A stretch of DNA of 64,000 nucleotides from Nitrososphaera sp. (GTDB taxonomy: Archaea; Thermoproteota; Nitrososphaeria; Nitrososphaerales; Nitrososphaeraceae): the NCBI GenBank assembly GCA_039938515.1, contig JBDUUL010000001.1:295760-359759 (forward strand), in the 5' to 3' direction. Under the pieces are notes generated by a model that did not search any database, was not told where the DNA came from, and saw nothing but the letters and a program-made list of their open reading frames with translations. Positions 26,091-34,457 of this stretch are shown here, piece by piece. Within the stretch, counting starts at the first letter, position 1. Each line of letters opens with the position of its first letter. The position numbers were made by a program, and so were the translations under genes.

Positions 26091-26267
26091 ATGATGAACT
26101 GTCCGTCCTGTGGGGCTGTAATGGTTTGGCTAAATGGCTCCGTATTACACGATCCGCCCACAAAGTATTATCACTGCAGAATATGCGGATTGGACGTGGT
26201 CAAGTATTCGGATGGAACATACGATTGGAAATCGGCGCAGCCCGCCGGCGAAGACGTGTCGCTGTAG
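26091..26267 (+). CDS. Small zinc-ribbon protein, 58 aa
   Basis: Starts at ATG 26091 or 26094 (MMNCPSCGAVMVWLNG); contains CPSC and CRIC pairs about 25 residues apart. The longer open frame upstream is antisense to the AMMECR1 gene and not used. A TATA-like aattaatta at about 26058 gives a leaderless start. Function unknown. Confidence 0.6.
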   Translation: MMNCPSCGAVMVWLNGSVLHDPPTKYYHCRICGLDVVKYSDGTYDWKSAQPAGEDVSL

Positions 26268-26351
26268 GCCCAAAAAGTTGAAGCACTGGGGGTCCGCAGC
26301 CTGAAAGATGCAGGAAGACAATAATATCACGCCCTTTGATTTCACGCTGTC

Positions 26352-27254
26352 TTGAACAATAACCCGGAACGATTACGCCGTCTAAGACACCTCATTGAGG
26401 ACAAGAATAGCATTTTGGTTCTGCCGGGGGTGTTTGACGCCCTCAGCGCCCGGATTGCCCAGTACTCGGGTTTTGATGCCATGTTCCAAACAGGATATGG
26501 CTCTTCCGCGGCTCTGCTGGGGATGCCAGACTTTGGCTTTCTAAATGCTGGAGAGACTCTTGAAAACGCCCGCCGAATAACAAGGGCCGTTGAAGTGCCG
26601 GTGATGGTGGACGCCGATACAGGGTACGGAAACCCTCTTACGGTGTGGCGGACGGTCAGAGACCTTGAAGACGCTGGAGCAGCCGGTATTTTCCTCGAGG
26701 ATCAGGTTTGGCCAAAAAGGTGCGGCCACATGCTAGGAAAGGAAGTCATACCGAAGGAGGACTACCTATTTAAACTCCAAGCAGCACTGGACGCGAGACG
26801 TAGCAAGGACTTTCTGATAGTCGCACGGACAGATGCCCGTGCTCCGCTCGGCCTTGAGGAGGCTATCGAACGCGGCAAACAGTACAGAAAAGCTGGAGCG
26901 GACGTGATATTCGTCGAAGCCCCCCGGAGCGTCGAGGAGCTGAGGCAGGTTGCTCGAGAAATCGACGCCCCGCTGGTTGCGAACATGATTGAAGGCGGGG
27001 CTACTCCCATCCTCACTTCGGACCAGCTCCTTGAACTTGGCTACAGGATTGCGGTGTTTCCCCTATCGGCATTGTACGCTTCCATGTTTGCCATGAAGCA
27101 GGTTCTCTCAGAGCTGAGAAGAACGGGGACTACAAAGGAATCTCGTAAGGCAATGGTGACCTTTCAGGAGTTCAATGATTTTGTCAACCTTCAAAAATAT
27201 ATGGAATTGGAAAGGCAATACGGAGGAGACAAATCAGAAGGAGGTTCGCTGTAA
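26352..27254 (+). CDS. PEP mutase/isocitrate lyase superfamily enzyme (PrpB-like)
   Basis: A TIM-barrel lyase that breaks or makes C-C or C-P bonds next to a 2-oxo acid. The family motif KRCGHMLGKEV holds the catalytic Cys, and VDADTGYGNPL and LEDQVWPKRCGH supply the Mg site (Asp/Glu). It resembles methylisocitrate lyase and carboxyvinyl-carboxyphosphonate mutase relatives; which of these cannot be decided. 300 aa. TTG start at 26352. Not linked to other prp genes here. Confidence 0.85.
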   Translation: MNNNPERLRRLRHLIEDKNSILVLPGVFDALSARIAQYSGFDAMFQTGYGSSAALLGMPDFGFLNAGETLENARRITRAVEVPVMVDADTGYGNPLTVWRTVRDLEDAGAAGIFLEDQVWPKRCGHMLGKEVIPKEDYLFKLQAALDARRSKDFLIVARTDARAPLGLEEAIERGKQYRKAGADVIFVEAPRSVEELRQVAREIDAPLVANMIEGGATPILTSDQLLELGYRIAVFPLSALYASMFAMKQVLSELRRTGTTKESRKAMVTFQEFNDFVNLQKYMELERQYGGDKSEGGSL

Positions 27255-27276
27255 CCTGGGAGGCCATTGCACGCCT

Positions 27277-28698
27277 CTACTTGAACCGGACCAGAAAATC
27301 GTTTTGCCCGAAATTGAAAAAGTAGATTGGCACCTTATCACGGTAGGGCGTCAGACCGTCTAGCATGGAATCAACGTCGTTAAAGTATAGAAACGTCCTG
27401 TTTCCTTTTAAGGACATTTCCATAAAGCCCTTCAGGGTTTTATCGCCGACGATTATGGCGTTTGGCTCAGTCGAGCTGTTTATAGTATTTATCTCGGACA
27501 GCAGTGCGCCGTTTTTCTGAACATCTATTGTGCTGAATTGCATTGTTGTGGGAACGAACGACTGCACCTTCGTTCGTAGGAGTGCAAGCGAAGGAAAAGG
27601 ATGTTCATACGGGAGGATAGAGTACCCGATTGCAAATACGAGAGATAATATCAGACAAGCTAGTGGTAGAGTAACTCTAGCCGATTTTAGGCGGACGCGC
27701 CGGGCAACATCAACAATACAATAGGAAGCTTGAATGGAGAGGAATATGCCTGAAAGGATAATCCACCTGTCCGCAGCAAGCTGGACGGCTGTGGGGAGAA
27801 TTATCCAAGTGAGGGCTCCGGCCATTGAAACCAGTGTGCCTATCGTGATTACGGCGTTCCTCGACCTGTACATACCATAAATGGCAGGAGCCAGTAGTAG
27901 GCCGTCTATTTCAACAAAAGTCATTTTTAGGTTTTCGAAATTATACGGGCTTCCGCTTACTTGAGAGCCGCCGGAACTTACGCCAAGCTCGCCCACCAGA
28001 TTTCCGTAAAGCGTTCCGTAGGAGCTCAGTGAAAGCAGTATAACTGTACCCGCAGCTACGCCAGCAGGAAAAACGAGTTTCCTTTCGCGCCGTACGATTA
28101 GCCATACAACGAGGGTCAAGGCAAAATAAGTGCCTATCATCCTATCGGAAGCCGAAGCAACAAGGCATAGCCCTATGGCACCTGCTCGCCAATTTTTAGA
28201 GCGTTCAGAGCGATACACGAAAGTGATTGCAAGAAACATTGCTGTAAGGGCCAGCATATCCCTGTGCAGGTCCCAGGTTGTCCTCAGTACTGCAAGCTGC
28301 AATGAAACAAAGATGGATACAACGATGGCTTCGCGATGCTTGAAGTGAAAGATTGTGCGGGCTAGCGAATACAACGAAACGGCAAACGCGCAGTAGACTG
28401 CGACTGCCATAGTGGATACTGTCTGTACAGCATTCCCTCCAATAGTGGAATAAATTCCTCTGAGAAGTATTGCATACAATGGGAATTGCGTCGCAACTGA
28501 TTGCCAGTGCTGCTCAAAATGCTCAGTCACCGGGATGTAGTAGTTGACAACGTCATACCCCAACGGATACGGGCCGGCCCAGATTAGCGGGATGATTCGG
28601 ATAATAACTGCGCATGCAATTACCAGAATAATTGACTGGATTTCTTTCCTTCTATGCGATGCATATTTTAGAAAGCGGTCAGCAGGCAGTTGCTGCAA
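27277..28698 (-). CDS. Polytopic membrane protein, GT-C glycosyltransferase type
   Basis: 473 aa with about ten transmembrane segments, the first being IQSIILVIACAVIIRIIPL. The loop after it contains YPLGYDVVNYYIPV, with an acidic residue in the first outer loop as in GT-C transferases. A soluble C-terminal part (about 70 aa) follows the last helix. It may transfer sugars from a lipid carrier in surface glycosylation; the assignment rests on topology only. Converges with the PrpB-like gene. Confidence 0.6.
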   Translation of the reverse strand: MQQLPADRFLKYASHRRKEIQSIILVIACAVIIRIIPLIWAGPYPLGYDVVNYYIPVTEHFEQHWQSVATQFPLYAILLRGIYSTIGGNAVQTVSTMAVAVYCAFAVSLYSLARTIFHFKHREAIVVSIFVSLQLAVLRTTWDLHRDMLALTAMFLAITFVYRSERSKNWRAGAIGLCLVASASDRMIGTYFALTLVVWLIVRRERKLVFPAGVAAGTVILLSLSSYGTLYGNLVGELGVSSGGSQVSGSPYNFENLKMTFVEIDGLLLAPAIYGMYRSRNAVITIGTLVSMAGALTWIILPTAVQLAADRWIILSGIFLSIQASYCIVDVARRVRLKSARVTLPLACLILSLVFAIGYSILPYEHPFPSLALLRTKVQSFVPTTMQFSTIDVQKNGALLSEINTINSSTEPNAIIVGDKTLKGFMEMSLKGNRTFLYFNDVDSMLDGLTPYRDKVPIYFFNFGQNDFLVRFK

Positions 28699-28831
28699 AC
28701 TAGACTGTATCAGTCAAATTCACATTAAAGTAGGTCAGCTAATCAATCAGTAACGTTCTACAATAAGATGTAATCTTCGCAAGAGGGATTTGCGCGCCGT
28801 TTAATATGTAGCAGATGGGAAAGTTGGTTGA

Positions 28832-29014
28832 TTGGTCAGGCGAGCGCGCAAAGCGGATCCGCATGAAACTTCCGAGACTGCAGAGCTGTTAAAGCTTATA
28901 CTCGAGGAATTGCGAAAGATTAACAAGAATCTGACTAGCGGCCAGAACAAATCTATCCAAGAAAGAGGCGCGCCTGAAATCGAGGACGACGATGAGCTGG
29001 ATGGCTATGAGTAA
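28832..29014 (+). CDS. Small acidic-tailed protein, 60 aa
   Basis: A basic N-terminus (MVRRARKADPHE) is followed by a helical part (LLKLILEELRKINKNLTSG) and an acidic tail (EIEDDDELDGYE). TATA-like tttaatatg at about 28800 precedes the start. It ends 8 bp from the stop of the convergent thioesterase gene. No family recognised. Confidence 0.5.
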   Translation: MVRRARKADPHETSETAELLKLILEELRKINKNLTSGQNKSIQERGAPEIEDDDELDGYE

Positions 29015-29021
29015 TTCGAAA

Positions 29022-29510
29022 CTAGTTTCTTCCCGCTTCCTTTAGACGGGCCATCATTCGCTCTTCGCCTTCTTTGAAGGATTTCTTGTCCTGGTCATTT
29101 TCTAGCAGGAGATGTGGTACTTCGGTGGGTTTGCCATATTTGTCCAGGGCGACCATCGTTACAAAAGCCGTCCCAGTGTGCGTCCTAGTGCCGTCATCAA
29201 GGTCCTCCGATTCAATCATGACTTCAACTTCCATCGATGATCTGCGCACGTAGTTGAGTCTGGCGCGAAGGATAAGCGCGTTTCCTATAAAGACCGGTCT
29301 TAGAAAGGTGACTCTATCGATACTTGCGGTGACAGCGTTTGCGTGACCTGCGTGCCTTTTCGCTACAAGACCGGCGATTAGGTCGACATGCTTGAGGATA
29401 ACGCCCCCAAAGACGTTGCCTTTTGGATTTGCATCTGATGGCAGCATCATGACCGTCATCTCGGCGGCAGATTCTGCGGGGCGCTTGCTTCTCTTGGTCT
29501 GCGCGTTCAA
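29022..29510 (-). CDS. Acyl-CoA thioesterase, hotdog fold
   Basis: Hydrolyses acyl-CoA thioesters. The 162-aa protein has the ACOT/YciA-type core: MLPSDANPKGNVFGGVILKH (Asn-x-x-Gly-x-x-Phe-Gly-Gly with the catalytic Asp or Asn), HANAVTASIDRVTF and TGTAFVTMVALDKYG. Start ATG 29510 gives an N-terminal Lys/Arg-rich lead. Cytoplasmic, probably hexameric by family. Cotranscribed with the flavoprotein upstream. Confidence 0.85.
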   Translation of the reverse strand: MNAQTKRSKRPAESAAEMTVMMLPSDANPKGNVFGGVILKHVDLIAGLVAKRHAGHANAVTASIDRVTFLRPVFIGNALILRARLNYVRRSSMEVEVMIESEDLDDGTRTHTGTAFVTMVALDKYGKPTEVPHLLLENDQDKKSFKEGEERMMARLKEAGRN

Positions 29511-29533
29511 ACGCCTGCTATCATTGGGCCTTG

Positions 29534-30565
29534 TTATAAAGCGTTTACGAGGCGCGTCATCTTATCAAAACTGACTTCAAAGCCAAATCGGCTTTCTTCC
29601 TTTTTCATATTCCGGTACATGCTCATCATCAAATTAAGGTGTTTGACCGTGCTCAGCTTGCCTTCCATCTTCAGTCGAACTATTCTGTACACATCGTCAT
29701 AATAGGCGAATCGCTTTAGGACTTTTTCGGTGTAGAGTTCGGAATCAAAGGGATGTCCCTTGTCAAGCACTTCCAGAAACAAATCGCAGCATATCAGCGA
29801 GGGAATAATCCCCTCACCCAGCATCGGGAATACGCATCCTATGGACTCTCCGACTCCGATAATGTTGCCGTCAGTAAACGGCTTCATCCGTTTGGGCGGC
29901 GCCAACCTTATGGGGCGCCCAATCTTTCGTGCCATCTTGGCTTCAGGATGCTTCACAAAGAATTCGTCCACGCCCTCATAACGTCTGTCGACATCCCCCG
30001 CTCCCATGAATCCCCTTCCATTTCCTAGCGGAAAGTACCAAAAGTAGCCCCTCGCGCCACGGTAGCCAATGACGTAAAAATCGTCCTCGCCTTCCACATT
30101 TTCAACAAGATACTCGTATGCGGGAATAAGGAAATCCTCTTTGGACTTTGGAAGGAGGCTTCGATGGAGGCCCGTGCAGTCAATGACATAGTCAAAAGAG
30201 TCCATGGGAAATGAGCCTCTGGCGACCTTCTGGCCATATTTTACAGGGATATCTTTCAAAAGAGCCCGCTCCCAAGCGTTCTTGTCGTACGTGACAAGTC
30301 CTTTAAGATCCAGGTTTTCTTTCTTGTCGTCTGGGAGATCCATTCTGAGGTTCAGTCCGACATGCAGGATAAACTCTTCAAATTCAAGCCCGGCGTTCGA
30401 TGAGAACCTTTCCAGCATGTGCCTTGATGCCCCCCATGCGCATACCGGCCAATGGTTTTCCTGTTTTGAGGATTCGAATAATTCAATGTCGTGGCCCCTC
30501 CTCACCAGCATGTTGGCAAGATAACTTCCTACTACGCCTGCCCCTGCTAGTGCGAAGCGCGTTAT
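29534..30565 (-). CDS. FAD-dependent reductase, geranylgeranyl-reductase type, ATA start proposed
   Basis: Resembles the geranylgeranyl reductase family, which reduces isoprenoid chains of archaeal lipids. The first canonical start (30511) would remove the FAD-binding loop. In-frame codons upstream restore ALAGAGVVGSYLANMLVRRG, the GxGxxG Rossmann motif. The nearest start is an ATA at 30565 with a strong ribosome site (ggagg, 6 nt before). Later motifs are GNIIGVGESIGCVFPMLGEG, which matches the family's second FAD element. Length becomes 343 aa. Which isoprenoid is reduced is not shown. Confidence 0.82.
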   Translation of the reverse strand: MTRFALAGAGVVGSYLANMLVRRGHDIELFESSKQENHWPVCAWGASRHMLERFSSNAGLEFEEFILHVGLNLRMDLPDDKKENLDLKGLVTYDKNAWERALLKDIPVKYGQKVARGSFPMDSFDYVIDCTGLHRSLLPKSKEDFLIPAYEYLVENVEGEDDFYVIGYRGARGYFWYFPLGNGRGFMGAGDVDRRYEGVDEFFVKHPEAKMARKIGRPIRLAPPKRMKPFTDGNIIGVGESIGCVFPMLGEGIIPSLICCDLFLEVLDKGHPFDSELYTEKVLKRFAYYDDVYRIVRLKMEGKLSTVKHLNLMMSMYRNMKKEESRFGFEVSFDKMTRLVNAL

Positions 30566-30603
30566 CCTAAACCTCCTGTAACAAATCCTCGACTGCTTGC
30601 CAT

Positions 30604-30777
30604 TTAATCCTTGTCAGCAGGCTCTGCGTACCGTTCTTGTATCCTGTATCTCACGTACTTGTCATCAGGAGAGTAACGGGCCGGGTGTGGGTCAACAGTA
30701 TGACCGCCGCATTTTGGGCAAGTTAATTTCAATGTATAAGTTAGGCAAGCTTCGCACCTGCGGATTAAGTGTTTCAT
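30604..30777 (-). CDS. nop10: H/ACA RNP protein Nop10
   Basis: Nop10 is the small zinc-binding subunit of H/ACA pseudouridylation particles, with Cbf5, Gar1 and L7Ae. The 57-aa protein has CEACLTYTLKLTCPKCGG, supplying four Cys, followed by the nearly invariant HPARYSPDDKYVRYRI. Start ATG 30777. It is short and was found by reading the minus strand. It is not flanked by the usual aIF2-alpha or L44e genes in this genome. Confidence 0.93.
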   Translation of the reverse strand: MKHLIRRCEACLTYTLKLTCPKCGGHTVDPHPARYSPDDKYVRYRIQERYAEPADKD

Positions 30778-30949
30778 GGTTTCAATCCAGGTGTCCTATT
30801 AAACGGGTGTTCCAAGATTGCCGCGCGCAGTCTGCAAAAAGAGAAGTCGCCAGATTGCATGAGAACCGAATGTAGAAAATCCGAGAGGTAATTTAAGGAT
30901 GATAATCCGCTTTCATACGACTCGGGCTTCTGGCAGTGTATGCGCAAGC

Positions 30950-31492
30950 TCAAAAGTCAATGCCCTTCTTTGCCTTTATCCCCACTTGATAGGGATGTTT
31001 AACCTCCTTCATTTCGGTAACGAGGTCCGCCATCCCGATTATTTTGTCGGTTGCATAGTTTCCAGTCAGAACAACGCTGGTTTTTTCCGGTTTCGCGCTG
31101 AGGATATCAATAATGTCCTGTTCTGTGATAAGTTGAAGCTTGGCGGCATAGTTTATCTCGTCGAGAATCATCACGTCAAACTCGCCAGAAGCCAGTTTGT
31201 CCTTCGCAAGCGCAATTGCCTGTTTTGCTGCCTTCTGATGGTCCTCGATGTGGTGATCATCGTCAATAATGCCTACAAATCCCTTACCGGCAGCTATCAA
31301 GTCAAACTCTGGCTCAAGCCTCTTGGAACTTGTCAGTTCACCATAATACCACTCACCTTTGATAAACTGTATCATCCCGACCCTAAGCCCATGTCCAACA
31401 GCGCGCAATGCTAATCCCAAAGCGGCTGTGGTCTTGCCCTTTCCTTTCCCGGTGTAGACGATTATCAAGCCGCGGTCATGGGGTTGTGGCAT
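30950..31492 (-). CDS. cobO: Cob(I)yrinic acid a,c-diamide adenosyltransferase
   Basis: Transfers the adenosyl group of ATP to cob(I)alamin precursors, the last cofactor-forming step of the corrin pathway. The P-loop VYTGKGKGKTTAALG lies near the N-terminus, and LDEINYAAKL and VVLTGNYA are family motifs of the CobO/BtuR type. Start ATG 31492 (MPQPHDRG) is preferred over a longer frame that begins at 31519. Divergent from cbiA; the 82 bp between carries the promoters. Confidence 0.92.
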   Translation of the reverse strand: MPQPHDRGLIIVYTGKGKGKTTAALGLALRAVGHGLRVGMIQFIKGEWYYGELTSSKRLEPEFDLIAAGKGFVGIIDDDHHIEDHQKAAKQAIALAKDKLASGEFDVMILDEINYAAKLQLITEQDIIDILSAKPEKTSVVLTGNYATDKIIGMADLVTEMKEVKHPYQVGIKAKKGIDF

Positions 31493-31574
31493 CTTTACTG
31501 CATAAATTTCGCGCAGCATAAAAATGAATCTGAAAGCTTAAAATCCAGTCCAATGTTGAGCTTTCATTCAGTAA

Positions 31575-32972
31575 TTGGGCCTGTCGAAGGGAGTAATAGT
31601 TGCCGGCGTGAGCAGCGGCGTCGGCAAGACTACCGTCTCACTCGCCATTATGCAGGGACTTCGCGTAAGAGGCTTTGCAGTGCAGCCCTTCAAGGTGGGT
31701 CCGGATTTTATTGACCCGAGCTACCACGAGCTCGCGTGTGGCAGACCGTCCCGAAACCTGGACCCGTGGCTTATGGGAAAACGAGGGTTGGTCGATTGCT
31801 ACCTTGGCAATTCGCGCGACGCTGATATTTCTGTCGTTGAAGGAGTAATGGGGCTCTACGACGGAATGTCGGGTGCAAATGACTATGCGAGCACGGCATA
31901 CACGGCGAAATTGCTCGGCCTACCCGTCATATTGGTGATAGACGCCTCCAAATCCGCCCGATCGGTAGCTGCTGTAGCCCTTGGATTTATCCGCCTGGAC
32001 AGGAGGGTAAAGATCGCCGGACTGGTAATAAACAACGTCGCGGGACCGCGGCACGCCGGCTTTGTAATCGAAGCCATCCGCTCCACTGTCAAACTCCCGA
32101 TTTTTGGAATCATTTCCAGGTTCTCTTCAGAGCAGAAAGTCCTCACGCAGCGTCACCTTGGCCTGATACCAGTGCGGGAATTAAGACGAAAGCACAAGCA
32201 AAGACTCAGATTAATCGCTCGAGCTGTCGGTGACCAAATTGATTATGACGCCATTGTAAAGCATTCGTCAGAACCTTCAAAATCGCTTAACGGCCCGGTC
32301 TCGGATGCAGGCGGTATCGTGAATACAGCTTCGAAGACTAAGGTCGTGGTCGCCCTGGACGAATCCTTTAACTTCTATTACCAGGACAATCTAGAAGCGC
32401 TTCGGAAACAAGGTGCGGAACTCGAGTTTTTTAGTCCCGTAAATGACAAAATGATTCCAGCGGGCTGCCATGGACTTGTCCTAGGCGGCGGTTTTCCCGA
32501 GGTGCTGGCTGACAGGCTGCAGGAAAACAAGGCGATGAGAGAATCTATCCGAAAATACATCCAAGACGGAATGCCCGTTTACGCGGAATGTGGTGGTTTG
32601 ATGTATTTAAGCAGGTCAATCTCGGGTTACGATGGAAGCCGGCGACACTTGAGGATGGTCGGGGCCGTAGACGCCGATACCGTCATGAAGGGACGCTTGA
32701 CTCTCGGATACACTTCCGGGGAATGCATTGAAGGGATGTTTGCAGGCATCGATCTTCGAGGCCATGAATTTCATTACTCGGCAATTGAAAACGTCAGTTC
32801 AGATTCAAGACTGGTTTATAAATTGAAAAAAGGGGTGGGAGTCCGCGATAATATGGATGGTTTTTCGGTCAATGAGTTTGGAATCGCCTCGTACACCCAT
32901 GTCCATTTTCGCGGCGCCCCCAAGATTGCCGTCAGATTCGTTCAAGCCTGCAAGCAATATTCAAAAAAGTGA
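31575..32972 (+). CDS. cbiA: Cobyrinic acid a,c-diamide synthase CbiA
   Basis: Amidates carboxylates a and c of cobyrinate with glutamine and ATP. The 465-aa protein has the dethiobiotin-synthetase-like N-terminal domain with P-loop AGVSSGVGKTTVS and a C-terminal class I glutaminase domain with the nucleophile Cys in YAECGGLMYLSRS and a conserved His near the C-terminus (YTHVHFRGAPK). GPRHAGFV is also typical. Start is a TTG at 31575. Confidence 0.94.
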   Translation: MGLSKGVIVAGVSSGVGKTTVSLAIMQGLRVRGFAVQPFKVGPDFIDPSYHELACGRPSRNLDPWLMGKRGLVDCYLGNSRDADISVVEGVMGLYDGMSGANDYASTAYTAKLLGLPVILVIDASKSARSVAAVALGFIRLDRRVKIAGLVINNVAGPRHAGFVIEAIRSTVKLPIFGIISRFSSEQKVLTQRHLGLIPVRELRRKHKQRLRLIARAVGDQIDYDAIVKHSSEPSKSLNGPVSDAGGIVNTASKTKVVVALDESFNFYYQDNLEALRKQGAELEFFSPVNDKMIPAGCHGLVLGGGFPEVLADRLQENKAMRESIRKYIQDGMPVYAECGGLMYLSRSISGYDGSRRHLRMVGAVDADTVMKGRLTLGYTSGECIEGMFAGIDLRGHEFHYSAIENVSSDSRLVYKLKKGVGVRDNMDGFSVNEFGIASYTHVHFRGAPKIAVRFVQACKQYSKK

Positions 32973-32982
32973 CCGAAAGCCC

Positions 32983-33660
32983 TCAATGTTGGGCGGATTT
33001 GTAAAGGAGCATCAGTGCGTTTATCACCGACGCAGCCGCAGCGCTGCCGCCCTTTCTACCGCGGTTTGTAATGCACGACATGCTCGTTGCGGCCAACGCC
33101 TCTTTCGACTCTGCTGCAGAGACAAAGCCAACGGGCAGCCCAACGACAAGCAGTGGTCGCATTTGCTTTTCTACGGCGAGTTTGATAACTTCAAGGAGAG
33201 CGGTAGGAGCATTACCAATCGCGATGATTCCCACCGGGCCAGCTTGGGATGCGATTTGCATCGCTGCTTCAGACCGAGTCATCTGTTTCTTTGAAGACAG
33301 CGTGGCTGCACGGGGGTCCGAAATGTAACAGCCGGCCTTGAGACCCAGGTCGCCTAGCGACTTCTTGTTTATTGCCGCTAGGACCATCTCGACATCGGTG
33401 ATAATCGGCAGGTGGTTTCGAAAAGCGTCAAACGCCGCGCTGATGGGACTGTTTTGAAACAGCATCCTGCACGAGCCGCAGTAGTCAAAATCTGCTGTCG
33501 AGTGGATTACCCTCTTTACGACGGTCCACTCAGGTTCGCCATATCCGTGGTTGCCCGCTTCGGAATCAATAATTTCAAAGCTCTTCTTTTCAATGTCAAA
33601 GGCACGCTGCGTCATTGAGCGACTGGCAGCCGAGCCAATACTGTCATTTCTTGAAGACAT
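32983..33660 (-). CDS. cbiC: Precorrin-8X/cobalt-precorrin-8 methylmutase CbiC
   Basis: Moves the C-11 methyl to C-12 to give cobyrinic acid. The 225-aa protein has RVIHSTADFDY (catalytic His), DVEMVLAAINKK, GNAPTALLEVIKL and CITNRGRKGGSAAAASVIN, all diagnostic. It overlaps the cbiX stop by 17 bp and belongs to the minus-strand cbi operon cbiD - cbiG - cbiX - cbiC. It converges on cbiA. Confidence 0.94.
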   Translation of the reverse strand: MSSRNDSIGSAASRSMTQRAFDIEKKSFEIIDSEAGNHGYGEPEWTVVKRVIHSTADFDYCGSCRMLFQNSPISAAFDAFRNHLPIITDVEMVLAAINKKSLGDLGLKAGCYISDPRAATLSSKKQMTRSEAAMQIASQAGPVGIIAIGNAPTALLEVIKLAVEKQMRPLLVVGLPVGFVSAAESKEALAATSMSCITNRGRKGGSAAAASVINALMLLYKSAQH

Positions 33661-34408
33661 TCGCCCGGGCCTCCGCTTCTGATGACCGTTCGATTACAAG
33701 ATTCACGACCTTCTCGTCAACGCCCAACGGGCCTGTAATAATGTGCTTAACGTGGTACTTTGACATGGCTCCGTCCAGATCCTTTAGGATGTCTGATTTT
33801 ACGTGAGCGCCCCGATGGAGGAAGTATGGCATGACAATGAGAAGCTGCGGGGCTGATTCTGTTGCGAGCCTTACTCCTTGTTCGATATTTGGATGGTCAA
33901 GCTCCAGGAAGCAAGGAGTCACCTTCCTATAATGGCGCGAGATTCTCCGAGCAGCAAACAAGAACGCCTCTCTGGCGGAGGGGTCGCTGCTCCCATGGCC
34001 TATCAGAAGAACGTCGCACTGCTTGTCTGGCAATCCGATTCCATGGGTTGACTTAGACTCGGTTATTCGCTGGACTGCCAAATCTATCAGCGATGTATGA
34101 TAACTGAGGGGCTTTGTGATTACCATTGATAGCCCTTGAGCATGCATAAGTGTCGCGCAGCTTTTGACTGCATCCTTGAGTTTCTTCCCTGGATACAGGA
34201 AGTAAGGCACCACGGTCAAGAGGTCGCAGCCTTGACGTAAACACTTGGCTATTGCTTCCTGAATATACGGCGGCCTGACTTCTAAAAAGCAAAAGGTGGA
34301 AAAATCGTAATTCCCCACGGCCTTTGCTCGATTGCATATTTCTTGGAGCTCGAGTGGTACTTCGGGCTCCCTGCTCCCCCGGTCCACGACAAGCAATGCT
34401 CGTTGCAT
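33644..34408 (-). CDS. cbiX: Sirohydrochlorin cobaltochelatase CbiX, two-domain
   Basis: Inserts cobalt into sirohydrochlorin, starting anaerobic corrin synthesis. The 254-aa protein is two copies of the CbiX fold. The C-terminal copy keeps the metal-binding LLIGHGSSDPSAREAF and PYFLHRGAHVKSD. The N-terminal copy reads LLVVDRGSREPE where GHGSRE would be expected, so its motif His is Arg, although VVPYFLYPGKKLKDA is retained. One half may therefore be structural. Confidence 0.85.
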   Translation of the reverse strand: MQRALLVVDRGSREPEVPLELQEICNRAKAVGNYDFSTFCFLEVRPPYIQEAIAKCLRQGCDLLTVVPYFLYPGKKLKDAVKSCATLMHAQGLSMVITKPLSYHTSLIDLAVQRITESKSTHGIGLPDKQCDVLLIGHGSSDPSAREAFLFAARRISRHYRKVTPCFLELDHPNIEQGVRLATESAPQLLIVMPYFLHRGAHVKSDILKDLDGAMSKYHVKHIITGPLGVDEKVVNLVIERSSEAEARANVFKK

Positions 34409-34457
34409 TTTCGCTATCCTAAGAGGCTGATTTTAGCAATCATTAAACCTATTGCTC

